From contig CAZXHT010000017.1 of NCBI GenBank assembly GCA_964640665.1, positions 16,619 to 80,618 on the forward strand: 64,000 nt of DNA, written 5' to 3'. Below the pieces are notes generated by a model. The model searched no databases, was not told the DNA's origin, and saw nothing but the letters and a program-made list of their open reading frames with translations. Shown here one piece after another: positions 24,159 to 32,758 of this stretch (position 1 is its first letter; each line of letters starts with the position of its first letter). Both the position numbers and the translations under genes were made by a program. The DNA is from DATKYQ01 sp964640665 (GTDB lineage Bacteria > Myxococcota > B64-G9).

Positions 24159-25265
24159 GTGAGTTTGTTTACCAAGATGACGTTTTCCCTGGCAGTCAGT
24201 TTGGCCGTATTATTGCTGGCTGCTTCTAACTGTGGTTCGGCACCGTCTTACCACGAGGCTGCTAGCGATCATGGAAGTCTGCATCAGCGGGACGGGGTCT
24301 GGGTGCTTGAGTTGTCTGGTTCGGCAAAAGAGCGTGGAACCGCAGCCGGTGACCTTGTTGGCGAACAGATCCGCTGGCTGCTTCCCCGTTACCTCAAGGT
24401 CAGCCTGGGACGTGAGAACCTTCCAGCCCCCGTCGTCGAGTTGGTCAGGCGATACGAAAAGGAGATTCCCAAAGAGCATCTAGCGCAACTCGGGGCACTG
24501 GCCAAGGCGGCCAGGGTGGATCGCGACACCCTGCTGGCCGTTAACCTGGCGCCCGAGGTTTTCACTGCCCTGGGATGTTCCTGTCTGGCGGTCGAAGGAT
24601 TCCGCACCCGTAGTAAAAAGGTACTGATGGCTCGCAATCTGGATTGGCGCGGTGGGAAGTATCTGTCGGAACTGGGGCTGGTGGTGGTGGAGAAAGGATC
24701 CCGGCACGCATTCGCCAGCGTCACCTGGCCGGGCCTGGTGGGGGTGGCCACCGGGATGAACGATCGGGGATTGTCGGCGGCCAACCTGGTGGTGTTCCGG
24801 ACCGGTCGTGGGGCCGGTCCGGGCGTGCCGGTTATGTTCGGGTTGCGAAAAGTGCTCGAGGAGGCCGGCAATGTCGACGAGGGTTCCAGGATGATCCGGG
24901 AACTCAGACGGTCGGTTTGCCAGAATTACGCACTGGCCGACCCGGAGACCACCGCGGTGCTGGAGACCTGCCCGGGCACCCTTCGGGTGCGGACTCCGAA
25001 AAATGGAGTAGTCGCGGTGGCCAATCTGCAAAACGAGGATAAGCAGACCCGATCCGGCAGCCGCTATGCGAGAATGACCGGGGTTTCGGCAAGCGGGAAG
25101 ATGGATGTCGACAAGATGAAGTCGATCCTTCAGAAGGTGGCCCTGGGTGACCTGAACGTGCAAGCGGTGATCTTTGAACCGCAGAGCCGAGTCCTGCACC
25201 TTTCCATCACGGCCGTCCCCGCGGCCAAGGGCAGCTGGAGGAAACTCGTAGTTACCTTTCAGTAG
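24159..25265 (+). CDS. C45-type N-terminal-nucleophile hydrolase/acyltransferase (penicillin acyltransferase-like), secreted
   Basis: The start is probably GTG 24159, since GGAG lies 5 bp upstream, giving MSLFTKMTFSLAVSLAVLLL as an N-terminal hydrophobic signal. ATG 24177 in the same frame is the alternative. The protein has the C45 layout: GCSCLAVEGF, where one Cys (about residue 140) becomes the nucleophile after self-cleavage, then LMARNLDW, GMNDRGLSAANL and YALADPETTAVLE. These enzymes break or form amide bonds with acyl chains, as in acyl-CoA:6-aminopenicillanate acyltransferase, or in peptide or ceramide turnover. A non-standard lipobox (AASNC) makes lipid attachment uncertain, so it is probably periplasmic. 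It converges with the next gene (25274) with 8 bp between. The substrate is unknown. Confidence 0.7.
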   Translation: MSLFTKMTFSLAVSLAVLLLAASNCGSAPSYHEAASDHGSLHQRDGVWVLELSGSAKERGTAAGDLVGEQIRWLLPRYLKVSLGRENLPAPVVELVRRYEKEIPKEHLAQLGALAKAARVDRDTLLAVNLAPEVFTALGCSCLAVEGFRTRSKKVLMARNLDWRGGKYLSELGLVVVEKGSRHAFASVTWPGLVGVATGMNDRGLSAANLVVFRTGRGAGPGVPVMFGLRKVLEEAGNVDEGSRMIRELRRSVCQNYALADPETTAVLETCPGTLRVRTPKNGVVAVANLQNEDKQTRSGSRYARMTGVSASGKMDVDKMKSILQKVALGDLNVQAVIFEPQSRVLHLSITAVPAAKGSWRKLVVTFQ

Positions 25266-25273
25266 TCTGTCGT

Positions 25274-27617
25274 TCAGCGCTTTGCGAGGACGAAGGCCAT
25301 GGCCAGCAGGGCCAGACAGAGCGGGAAAAACTTGCCGGAGCCGCCGGAGGCGCAGCCGCAGCCTCCGCTTATGTTTTCGTTCGTCCCGCCGTCTTCCGAG
25401 GGCTTGCGGATCTCGAAATGTCCGGCCGAGACGGTTGGGACTTCTCCGAAGTAGCCGGTGATTTTCATAAGACACAAGGTCGACGGCTCGGCGGGAACTT
25501 GCCAGGAATAGTTTCCCCACTCCGGACTGCTGGTGCCCACGGAATCGGTGATGTTCTTCCATGTTTGGCCGTCGTCGGTGGAGTAGTCGATCTGGACATC
25601 GTCGAGGTTGACGGTGGTCCAGCGGATTTTCTCAGCCGAGCCGACTTCCCATACCTCGCCCCCGTTGGGGGACTGGATCTGGATGGCCGGACGATCGCTA
25701 ACCGTGATCAGCACTTGGTCGTAGACCTGCAACGCTCCGTCATCAGCGGTCAGGCGCAGGCTGTACTCGCCGGCGGTGCCAATCTGGACTTCAGTGTCCG
25801 CCCGGGAGGCATCCACGAAAGTTACGTTGCCCGGTCCGTCGACTTTCGTCCAGACGGTGGTCAACGATCCGTCGGGAAGCCCGTCGTCCGTGACTGTACC
25901 GTCGAGGAACAGGCTGTGGCCCAGTTCGATCAGCTGATCGACCCCGGCGTCGACCAGCGGCGCCTGGTTGTCTGTTACACTGATTATCTCTATTCCGTTG
26001 ACGAAGAAATCGGCCGGTGTGGCCCGGTCGTCGCTGAGTTCGATCTGCAAACCGTCGCCGTCGCCGACCGTGACCGGCAACTCCTTGACCAGCGGGAGAT
26101 AGGCTCCGCCTGCATCGGTGACGATGTCCAGATCGCTGATCCGCTCTTGGCCTTCGAGCCAGACATCGATGGCCCGCGGTCCGTAGGCGTCCCCGAAATG
26201 CAAGCGGACATTATAGTCGCCGTCGGGCAACGCGGAAAAGTCGTAGCCGTAGGCGCTTTCAACGTTGCGGATCCGGTGCCGGCAGGTGATGTAGACGTCT
26301 TCGGGAGCCGCGTTTACAACCCCTGAAGTATCGAAGTTTTCGGCGAACACGAAATCAGCGCCGCCCTGCAGGTAGGGCCCGTCGTTTTCCCATCCGGGAG
26401 GGGTGAAGGCGTCGTCCCCGCAGTTGACCTTGAGGTGGATCTGCGATTCAGAGACCACATTGAGCGTGGCGTCTGCCTGTACCCCGCCCGAGGAAACACT
26501 GGCGGTCAAGACGCCGGGTGTGCCATCCGAGGTGAAACTGGAAGTGTGCTGGCTTTGCGCCGTGCCGGAAGATGTCGGGCTCATCGATCCGCCGCCCGAG
26601 ACCGCCCAGTCGAAGACAACCGCGAAGGGATCGCCGTTCTGGTCACGGGCGCTGGCGGTGAAATCGGCGCTGTCTGAGACGATTATCATCGCGCTGGCCG
26701 GAGCAATATCGATTCTGGTTAGTGTAGGCTCTTGCCCCACGACCAGGCTGACATCGTACGACTTGGGCGAGTTGACCGCGTTTGCGCAACTGACATCCAC
26801 TGTTGCCTGGTATGAACCCGCGGCCAGACCGGAAATGTCGACCTGGTTGGTCAGAGTCTGCGAGTTTCCCGAGCCCGATACCGTTACAGACAGCCAACCG
26901 GTGTTCTCGTTGACGCTGACGCCGTCCAGGCTACCGCCTCCCGAGTTACCTGCGGTCACAGGTTGCGGATCCGGATTGGCTCCTGCCTCGAGTGCATCGA
27001 AGGACAGGCTGCCCGGATTCAGCAGCAGAACCGGATCGACCACTGTGCCCGGCCAGGGATCCCCGGAGCCGTCTCCGACTGTAAAATCCCCGTACATTTC
27101 GCCGCTGCTCGACTGGCCCATCCGGGTGCAGTAGGTACCGCCGACCTTCATGACCACCATGTAGTTGTATTTCTCGTCCTGCATGGCCACGAATCTTGCG
27201 TCGTTGGACGACCAGTCCCGTAAGCGAGATCCTGTGCCACTTTCCGCTCTTGACCAGCACCACTTCGGTATTGCTGACCCAGTGGACACCGCCGTCTTCG
27301 GTCACTCCCGTGGCGATCTCATGGACGCTGGCGTCTCCCTTGCGCATGCGGCCCTTGGCCGTAGAACCGTCGATCCAGGCCAGCTTGGAGCTGTCCGGCG
27401 AAAACTCGGGCCGGGTGCCCGGCCCGATATCGAAGGTCTGCCCGCTCGACAGCTCGGTCAGGTAGATGCGGTAGTCGGGATCGCCGGCCTGGTATGCCAG
27501 CGCCCCGTCCCCGCATTCTCCGCGAAGCCAATCCAGATCATTCGGGCTGGGATCCTGAGCCCGGGCCGGGCCGATTAGAAATCCCAGGATCAGCAGCGAG
27601 TATGACACCAGTTTCAT
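25274..27617 (-). CDS. Secreted surface protein with PD40-like, malectin and PKD-like domains and MYXO-CTERM-like tail; one frameshift
   Basis: Two minus-strand frames join near 27215-27230. Frame one (start ATG 27617, signal peptide MKLVSYSLLILGFLIGPARA) gives a TolB/PD40-like blade (FSPDSSKLAWIDG). It is then shifted by one base, and the second frame continues with the same blade's end (DWSSNDARFVAM). The body holds BIG/Ig-like repeats, a malectin domain (NCGDDAFTPPGWENDGPYLQ, then YDFSALPDGDYNVRLHFGDA), PKD-like sequence and FN3-like repeats. The C-terminus is GGCGCASGGSGK, a hydrophobic stretch and AKR, a typical MYXO-CTERM-like sorting signal. Malectin domains bind di- and polysaccharides. 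The frameshift is either an assembly error or a fresh mutation, because both parts still code well. Confidence 0.7.
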
Positions 27618-27664
27618 TCGCTCGCCTCCCTTTCACATAGCAAGACAGAAACATCCGTGTGCAC

Positions 27665-27693
27665 AAGATAACACTGACCCGCAAGACATGAAA
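27665..27693 (-). promoter_or_regulatory. Promoter before the malectin-domain gene, copy 2 of the repeated element
   Basis: On the minus strand TTTCAT (27693-27688) and TATCTT (27670-27665) are 17 bp apart, with TGT before TATCTT as extended -10. Spacer and flanks repeat the element at 22929-22957. The predicted start is near 27658-27659, with a leader of about 40 nt that holds GGGAGG before ATG 27617. Confidence 0.5.
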
Positions 27694-27696
27694 CAT

Positions 27697-27727
27697 AAGA
27701 GGCGGCGCCGGGTAGGCGCCGCCTCTT
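27697..27727 (-). terminator. Hairpin terminator after the 27785-30073 gene
   Basis: A 13-bp perfect stem, GAGGCGGCGCC with GGCGCCGCCTC plus AA/TT at its base, has a 5-nt loop. On the minus strand TTATGTTT follows, a moderate U tract. These same T residues belong to the next promoter's -35 side, so terminator and promoter are fused. Confidence 0.6.
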
Positions 27728-27784
27728 TCATCGAGCGGGACAACGGTTCACCGGAGTGAAGCGTTGTCCGCCCCATGGCTCATC

Positions 27785-30073
27785 TCAGCGGTAGGTGCAG
27801 ACTCCGTTGATGCAGTAGTCCCAGGTGTTCGGGTTGCCGTCGTCACAGTCGGCGTCCGTTGTGCAGGCGGCGTAGCAGACGCCGTCGTAACAGGCCTCGC
27901 CGGCTGCGCAACTCATCCCGCAGCCGCCGCAGTTGGCCGGATCGGAGCCGATGTCGGCGCACAGGCCGGCGCAGCAGACCTGGCCGGCGGCGCAGTCCGA
28001 GTTGCTTTGGCAACTCTGCTCGCAGCCCTCGTCGACCTGGCCGTCACAGTCGTTGTCGCGCCCGTCACAGGCCTCGGAGGCGCCGGGGAAGACTGCCGCG
28101 TCCGCGTCGTCGCAGTCGGCGTCGCAAGTCGTGTAGCCGTCGCCATCCATGTCGGGGCAGGGATCGTAGGTGCAGGCGCCTTCCACACACATCATTCCGG
28201 CCGGGCAGTCGCTGTCGGTGCTGCACTGGTTCTGGTGGACGCAGATGCCGGCGACGCAGTAGTCGCTGGTGCCCGGGTTGCCGTCGTCGCAATCGCGGTC
28301 ATCGGAGCAGGCCTGTCCGCCTGTGCATACTCCGTCGAGGCAGCTCTCGCCCGCGGCGCAGACCATGCCACAGCCGCCGCAGTTTTGCGGATCGCTTGCG
28401 AAATTGAAGCCTTCGTCGATCTGCCCGTCGCAGTCGTTGTCGATGCCGTCGCAGATTTCCTGCATCGGGCTGCAACCGGACACGCACAGACCGTTTTCGC
28501 AAAGCTCGCCCGCCGCGCAGTCGGAGTCGGAGCTGCAGGGCAGCACGCAGACGCCGTTGTAGCAGATCTGGCCCGCGGCGCACTCGGCATCGCTGCGGCA
28601 ATATATCTGGCAACCTTCGTCGACCTGTCCATCGCAGTCGTTGTCGATGTCGTCGCAAACCTCGGGCGCTCCCGGGTGGATGGTCGGGTCGGCGTCGTCA
28701 CAGTCACCGCAATAGCCTTCGCCGTAACCGTCACCGTCCTGGTCGGGACAGGTGTAGACGCAGCGGCCGCCGTCACAGATCCCGCCGGGGCAGTCCGAAT
28801 CGCTCTGACACTCTCCTGTGCACATGCCGTTTTCACAGGCCTCACCCGCGGCGCAGACCATGCCGCAGCCGCCGCAGTTGTTGGGATCGCTCATCAGATC
28901 GAAGCCCTCGTCGACCTGTCCGTCGCAGTCGTTGTCACGCCCGTCGCAGATCTCGCTTTCGGGGATGCAGGCCACCTGGCAGATGCCGTTGACACAAACT
29001 TGGCCGGCCGCGCAGTCGGCGTTGGCCGCGCAACGGGCGACGCAGATGCCGTCCCAGCACAGTTCGCCCGCGGCGCAGTCCGAATCGGCCGAGCAAGGCA
29101 ATCCGCCGCAGCCCTCGTCGACGATGCCGTCGCAGTCGTTGTCGACGTTGTCGCAACTCTCGTAGGCTCCGGGGAAGATCGTCGCGTCCTGGTCGTCGCA
29201 GTCGCCGCGGCAGACGTTGAATCCGTCACCGTCGGCGTCGGGGCAGTTATCCTCGATGCACTGACAGTCGACGCAGATGGTACCCAGCGGACAGTCGGCG
29301 TCGGTGGCGCAGCCGCAGAAGGGCTGGCACAGACCGTTCATGCAGACTTCCCAGGGAGGGCAGTCGCTGTCCGCCGAGCAGGGATCCTGGTTGCAGACAT
29401 TGTCTTCATCGACCATGCCGTCGCAGTCGTTGTCGATTCCGTCGCAGATTTCGGGGGACGGGTTGCAGGTCGTGACGCAGAAGCCGTTCTGGCAGATCTC
29501 GTGCGCCGGGCAGTCGCTGTCTGTTCGGCATTCGACCTGATCGTCGAAGCACAGTCCGTCGAAGCAAACCATGCCCGCCGGGCAGTCGGCGTCGTCGGCG
29601 CAGGTCAGCGGATTCTCACAACCCGACCGGCAGGTTAAAGTGACGATGAAGCTTCCCGTGCCGGGGCCGGAGGCGCGATCGACCAGCACCAGATAGGTGC
29701 CGCTTCCCGGAACCTGCCAGCCCTTTATGGAAATTTCGTCGGCGTCGGCCGAGGCCCAGGCCAGGGCCTGGCCGAAGCTGTCGTTGTCGAAGTGGTAGAG
29801 CGCCAGGACGGGCACGTCGGAACCGCTGGTGCGGGTCAGCACGATGTCCAGCACCTCGCCATCAAGGCCCTGGAAGACGAAGCCGATGTAGCGTCCGTCG
29901 CCCGGAAAGTTGCCGTCGGCCTGGCCGCCCGTATCGAGCGCATTGTCTCCGATGGTCAGGCCGGCCGAGCCCGAGGTGAGATCGGGCGGAGTGTAGCCGG
30001 TGTCATTGGTCCCGGAACAAGCCGCAACCAGTGCGGCCACAGCGATCGCGAGAATTACGAGTTTTGCTCTCAT
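27785..30073 (-). CDS. Lipoprotein with PPC-like domain, DxDC Cys-rich repeats and MopE-type repeats
   Basis: ATG 30073 has GGGAGG before it and gives a lipoprotein signal (MRAKLVILAIAVAALVAAC). The longer frame to 30268 has no signal. Residues about 25-145 form a beta-sandwich like bacterial pre-peptidase C-terminal domains (IKGWQVPGSGTYLVLVDRAS). Then Cys-rich units (ADSDCAAGELCWDGICV) alternate with MopE-type repeats (EICDGRDNDCDGQVDEGF and the DADGDGFNVC type), five or so of each. MopE repeats bind metals in Methylococcus surface proteins. In this protein the spacing of Cys and Asp is the same, so a calcium- or copper-binding surface role is plausible but not shown. A close paralogue lies at 30788-32521. 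Confidence 0.8.
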   Translation of the reverse strand: MRAKLVILAIAVAALVAACSGTNDTGYTPPDLTSGSAGLTIGDNALDTGGQADGNFPGDGRYIGFVFQGLDGEVLDIVLTRTSGSDVPVLALYHFDNDSFGQALAWASADADEISIKGWQVPGSGTYLVLVDRASGPGTGSFIVTLTCRSGCENPLTCADDADCPAGMVCFDGLCFDDQVECRTDSDCPAHEICQNGFCVTTCNPSPEICDGIDNDCDGMVDEDNVCNQDPCSADSDCPPWEVCMNGLCQPFCGCATDADCPLGTICVDCQCIEDNCPDADGDGFNVCRGDCDDQDATIFPGAYESCDNVDNDCDGIVDEGCGGLPCSADSDCAAGELCWDGICVARCAANADCAAGQVCVNGICQVACIPESEICDGRDNDCDGQVDEGFDLMSDPNNCGGCGMVCAAGEACENGMCTGECQSDSDCPGGICDGGRCVYTCPDQDGDGYGEGYCGDCDDADPTIHPGAPEVCDDIDNDCDGQVDEGCQIYCRSDAECAAGQICYNGVCVLPCSSDSDCAAGELCENGLCVSGCSPMQEICDGIDNDCDGQIDEGFNFASDPQNCGGCGMVCAAGESCLDGVCTGGQACSDDRDCDDGNPGTSDYCVAGICVHQNQCSTDSDCPAGMMCVEGACTYDPCPDMDGDGYTTCDADCDDADAAVFPGASEACDGRDNDCDGQVDEGCEQSCQSNSDCAAGQVCCAGLCADIGSDPANCGGCGMSCAAGEACYDGVCYAACTTDADCDDGNPNTWDYCINGVCTYR

Positions 30074-30338
30074 CGTCTTGCCTCCCTTAGGGTTGAATAA
30101 CGGATATCGACAATGGCATGCATCAGTGCATGCTTCATGCCACCGGACCGGGCACACTCGGCCGTGAGCAAGCATCTTGGAAGCAAAGGAGTTTTTCTTT
30201 CGGCGATCGTTCCCCGCCTTTTCCAGGCACGGATCGATCCGCCAACATTGGTTGACAGGCGCGCACACCTGTTTACTTAACTAATTGTATACTCTGGATT
30301 AAACCGTGTAGACGGGCCGTGACAGTTTATCGCCCAGC

Positions 30339-30356
30339 TGACAAAAACTTTTGTCA
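30339..30356. repeat. Perfect 8-bp inverted repeat at the end of a lipoprotein gene
   Basis: TGACAAAA and TTTTGTCA flank AC at 30339-30356, and outside them GCCC (30332-30335) pairs with GGGC (30360-30363). The last codon (TGA) of the 30354 gene lies inside. No T run follows, so it may be an operator, a hairpin against decay or a weak terminator. Confidence 0.4.
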
Positions 30357-30791
30357 CTCGGGCTGAGCCGGGAGAACCCAGAAGCTTCCCCGAGCTTCGA
30401 GTCGCTCTTTGGCGGCGGAGAAGACCAGGGTAGGGATGCGTTCGCCCTTTTCGGCCAGGGGGGAGACGAAGACCTCGATCTCCAGGTTACCACTTGTGTT
30501 CGTGCCGAACGAACGGATGAAGACGTCGCGGCCGAATGTAATCTCGGTGGGATAGGCGATGCCGCCTGTGAGAATTTGCTCGAGCTCGGGATCCATACTG
30601 GTCACTTCCACCGTGACAGTCTTTCCGCGGCGCCCGAAGTCGGGTTTCAGATCCATGGCAAATACACGCCGCGAGCTTCGCTGCACGCTGTCCAGTGAAG
30701 ACAGGCTGTCGCCGCAGCCCGCCGCGAGTCCCATTGTCGTGCAGCAGGCGATCAGGATACGAATTGCGGTGACGGACGGCCGGCGCGTCAT
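30354..30791 (-). CDS. Small lipoprotein, unknown family, in operon with the Kazal-domain lipoprotein
   Basis: ATG 30791 overlaps the TGA of the upstream gene (ATGA), so this is the second gene of a two-gene operon. The longer frame upstream would run into that gene. The product (about 145 residues) has a signal peptide and lipobox (MGLAAGC) and then a beta-rich body (KTVTVEVTSMDPELEQI, ITFGRDVFIRSFG, NLEIEVFVSPLA), similar to IPT/TIG or Ig-like sandwich domains. No catalytic motif is seen. The operon with a PPC/Kazal/Cys-rich lipoprotein suggests a joint surface role. It is not recognised further. Confidence 0.65.
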   Translation of the reverse strand: MTRRPSVTAIRILIACCTTMGLAAGCGDSLSSLDSVQRSSRRVFAMDLKPDFGRRGKTVTVEVTSMDPELEQILTGGIAYPTEITFGRDVFIRSFGTNTSGNLEIEVFVSPLAEKGERIPTLVFSAAKERLEARGSFWVLPAQPE

Positions 30792-32521
30792 GGTGCGCAG
30801 AATCCCCCTGGCTCGCTGCAGACCTGGTGCTCCAGACACTCGCTGTCGTCGCGGCAGTAGATCACACAGGTGGCGTTCGCGCAGACGAACGCCGCCTCAC
30901 AGTCGCTGTCGGTCGAGCACTGGCCCGAGCCCAGGCAAACCCCGGCTGAACATAGCTGGCCGGCGGCGCAGTCGGAGTTGGAAGAGCAACCGTCAAGATA
31001 GACACAGTAGCCAGCGCTGCTGCAAAAGTCTCCGGTTTGCGGGTCACTGTCGTCGCAGTCGAGATCGGCGGTGCAAGTTTGATCCTGGGTGCAGACTCCG
31101 TCGAGGCAAATCTCGCCCGCAGCGCAGGCCATGCCGCAGCCGCCGCAGTTTTCCGGATCGCTGGTCAGGTCGAAATCTTCGTCGACCTGACCGTCGCAGT
31201 CGTCGTCATGCCCGTCGCAACTTTCCGGGGCACCCGGGAATATGGTGGCGTCACTATTATCGCAGTCGTCGCGGCAGAAGCCATCGCCGTCCATGTCATT
31301 GTCTGAAGGCCAGCAGACGCCGCCATCGCATAGCTCGCACGAAGCACAGTCCAGATCGCTTACGCAGGCTGCACCGCAAATGCCGGCGTTGCAGGTTTGG
31401 CCGGCGGGGCAGTCGGCGTCGGTCGCACAGGAAATTTCGCCCACGCAGGTTCCGGCCTGGCAGATCTTGTCGGCGGCGCAATCGGCGTCGCTTTGGCAGC
31501 TGTTGCAAACACCCTCGTCGATCTGCCCGTCGCAATCGTTGTCCAGCCCGTCGCAGATCTCCGGGTTGCATTGTTCGCAGGACCCCAGATGAGCGAGCCC
31601 GACGCCCGCGCATAGCCGCTCGCAGTTGTTGAGATAGCTGACTCCGTCCGTCCCGCAGACGGGGTCGTAACCCTGGCCCGAGCAGTCGCAAGCGGCGCGG
31701 CATTCGCCGTTTTCACACAGCATGCCGGCAGGGCAATCGGAGTCGGCCGAACAGGGAAGCTCAGTGCAGGTTCCCTGATGATCGAGGCCGACACTTGAGC
31801 ACTCAAGCTCGCACTGGTTGGCGTATGTCCGGCCGTCCGTGCCGCAGACGGGATCGTATGGCTGGTTGCACTGGCAGGGGTCTTCTTTAGTGCAGGTATT
31901 CTTCTTGCAGATGAAGCCCTGCGGACAATCTGCGGACTCCACACAAGCCACCGTGCAGGTGCACAGCGGGCAGCCATCGGCATCCCGGGCCAGGCCGGCC
32001 GGGCAGTATGGCCCGCAGGCAAGAGCCGGGCAAACAGGCAGATCACAAGCCGAGCTGCAGTCTAGTTGTAGCCGATAACTACCGGCTGCACCGCCGGCCG
32101 CGGCCACCAGCACCAGGTAGTCACCCGTGTCAGGAAGCGTAATATCCCACAGGACGGCCTGGCCGCCGGCTTCGGCTATGGCATACGAACGCGCCTGGCC
32201 AAAGAGCCCATCGTGGGCGCGCGGTCCATACAATGCTATCGCCGGCGCCGCGGCGGCGTCTTTTGCGCCCAGCGACAAGCTCACAACGGCGCCGGAGTAG
32301 GCGCCGAAGACGTATCCGGTAAACGGCGGAGCGACGGCCAGGTCGCCGTCACGAACATCTCCGTAAGCAATCGGCTCGAGTTCGATGGAAATCTCGCTCG
32401 ACAGGCCATCGCTGCTCAGAAGCAGCGGGGGCGTGAAGGTGACCGCGGCCTGTCCGCAGCCCACGGCAAGCAGGCTCACAAGCGCCGAAAACGCGAAGAA
32501 CAATGTATACGAGCGCCGCAC
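30788..32521 (-). CDS. Lipoprotein with PPC-like domain, two Kazal-type domains, DxDC and MopE repeats
   Basis: GTG 32521 is preferred: the product starts with VRRSYTLFFAFSALVSLLAVGC (signal and lipobox), whereas upstream starts give no signal. Residues about 25-150 are a PPC-like sandwich parallel to that of the 27785 gene. Then follow a Cys-rich part (CTCTVAC) and two Kazal modules, whose conserved core is PYDPVCGTDGRTYANQCELE and YDPVCGTDGVSYLNNCERLC. Kazal domains inhibit serine proteases. Between and after them lie DxDC units and MopE-type repeats (ICDGLDNDCDGQIDEGVC). Bacterial Kazal proteins are known but scattered. The two active loops differ. The paralogue lacks Kazal modules, so they were probably added after duplication. 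Confidence 0.8.
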   Translation of the reverse strand: MRRSYTLFFAFSALVSLLAVGCGQAAVTFTPPLLLSSDGLSSEISIELEPIAYGDVRDGDLAVAPPFTGYVFGAYSGAVVSLSLGAKDAAAAPAIALYGPRAHDGLFGQARSYAIAEAGGQAVLWDITLPDTGDYLVLVAAAGGAAGSYRLQLDCSSACDLPVCPALACGPYCPAGLARDADGCPLCTCTVACVESADCPQGFICKKNTCTKEDPCQCNQPYDPVCGTDGRTYANQCELECSSVGLDHQGTCTELPCSADSDCPAGMLCENGECRAACDCSGQGYDPVCGTDGVSYLNNCERLCAGVGLAHLGSCEQCNPEICDGLDNDCDGQIDEGVCNSCQSDADCAADKICQAGTCVGEISCATDADCPAGQTCNAGICGAACVSDLDCASCELCDGGVCWPSDNDMDGDGFCRDDCDNSDATIFPGAPESCDGHDDDCDGQVDEDFDLTSDPENCGGCGMACAAGEICLDGVCTQDQTCTADLDCDDSDPQTGDFCSSAGYCVYLDGCSSNSDCAAGQLCSAGVCLGSGQCSTDSDCEAAFVCANATCVIYCRDDSECLEHQVCSEPGGFCAP

Positions 32522-32758
32522 AGTCTCTTCTCCCTCGGGCACTACATATGCAGCAATCATACCAGTTTGGGTCTCTATAGCCAACATCCCGTAGTGGCGA
32601 GGGCTTTGAGTCCGAATGTGCATACCGACCGGGACCCGAAAGCCCACTCGACTGTTATGAAAGCTTGTCGATTGCCCCGTCCGGCATGTAACCAACTGAT
32701 TTCACAAGCACTCCCTGGTGAAACTATTTTCGCCTGATTGTAAACAAATCTTTCCGCT

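Noticed and set aside
27764..29638. 624-codon plus-strand frame (Ala/Val-rich)
   Set aside because: Antisense of the MopE/Cys-repeat lipoprotein; product is low-complexity.
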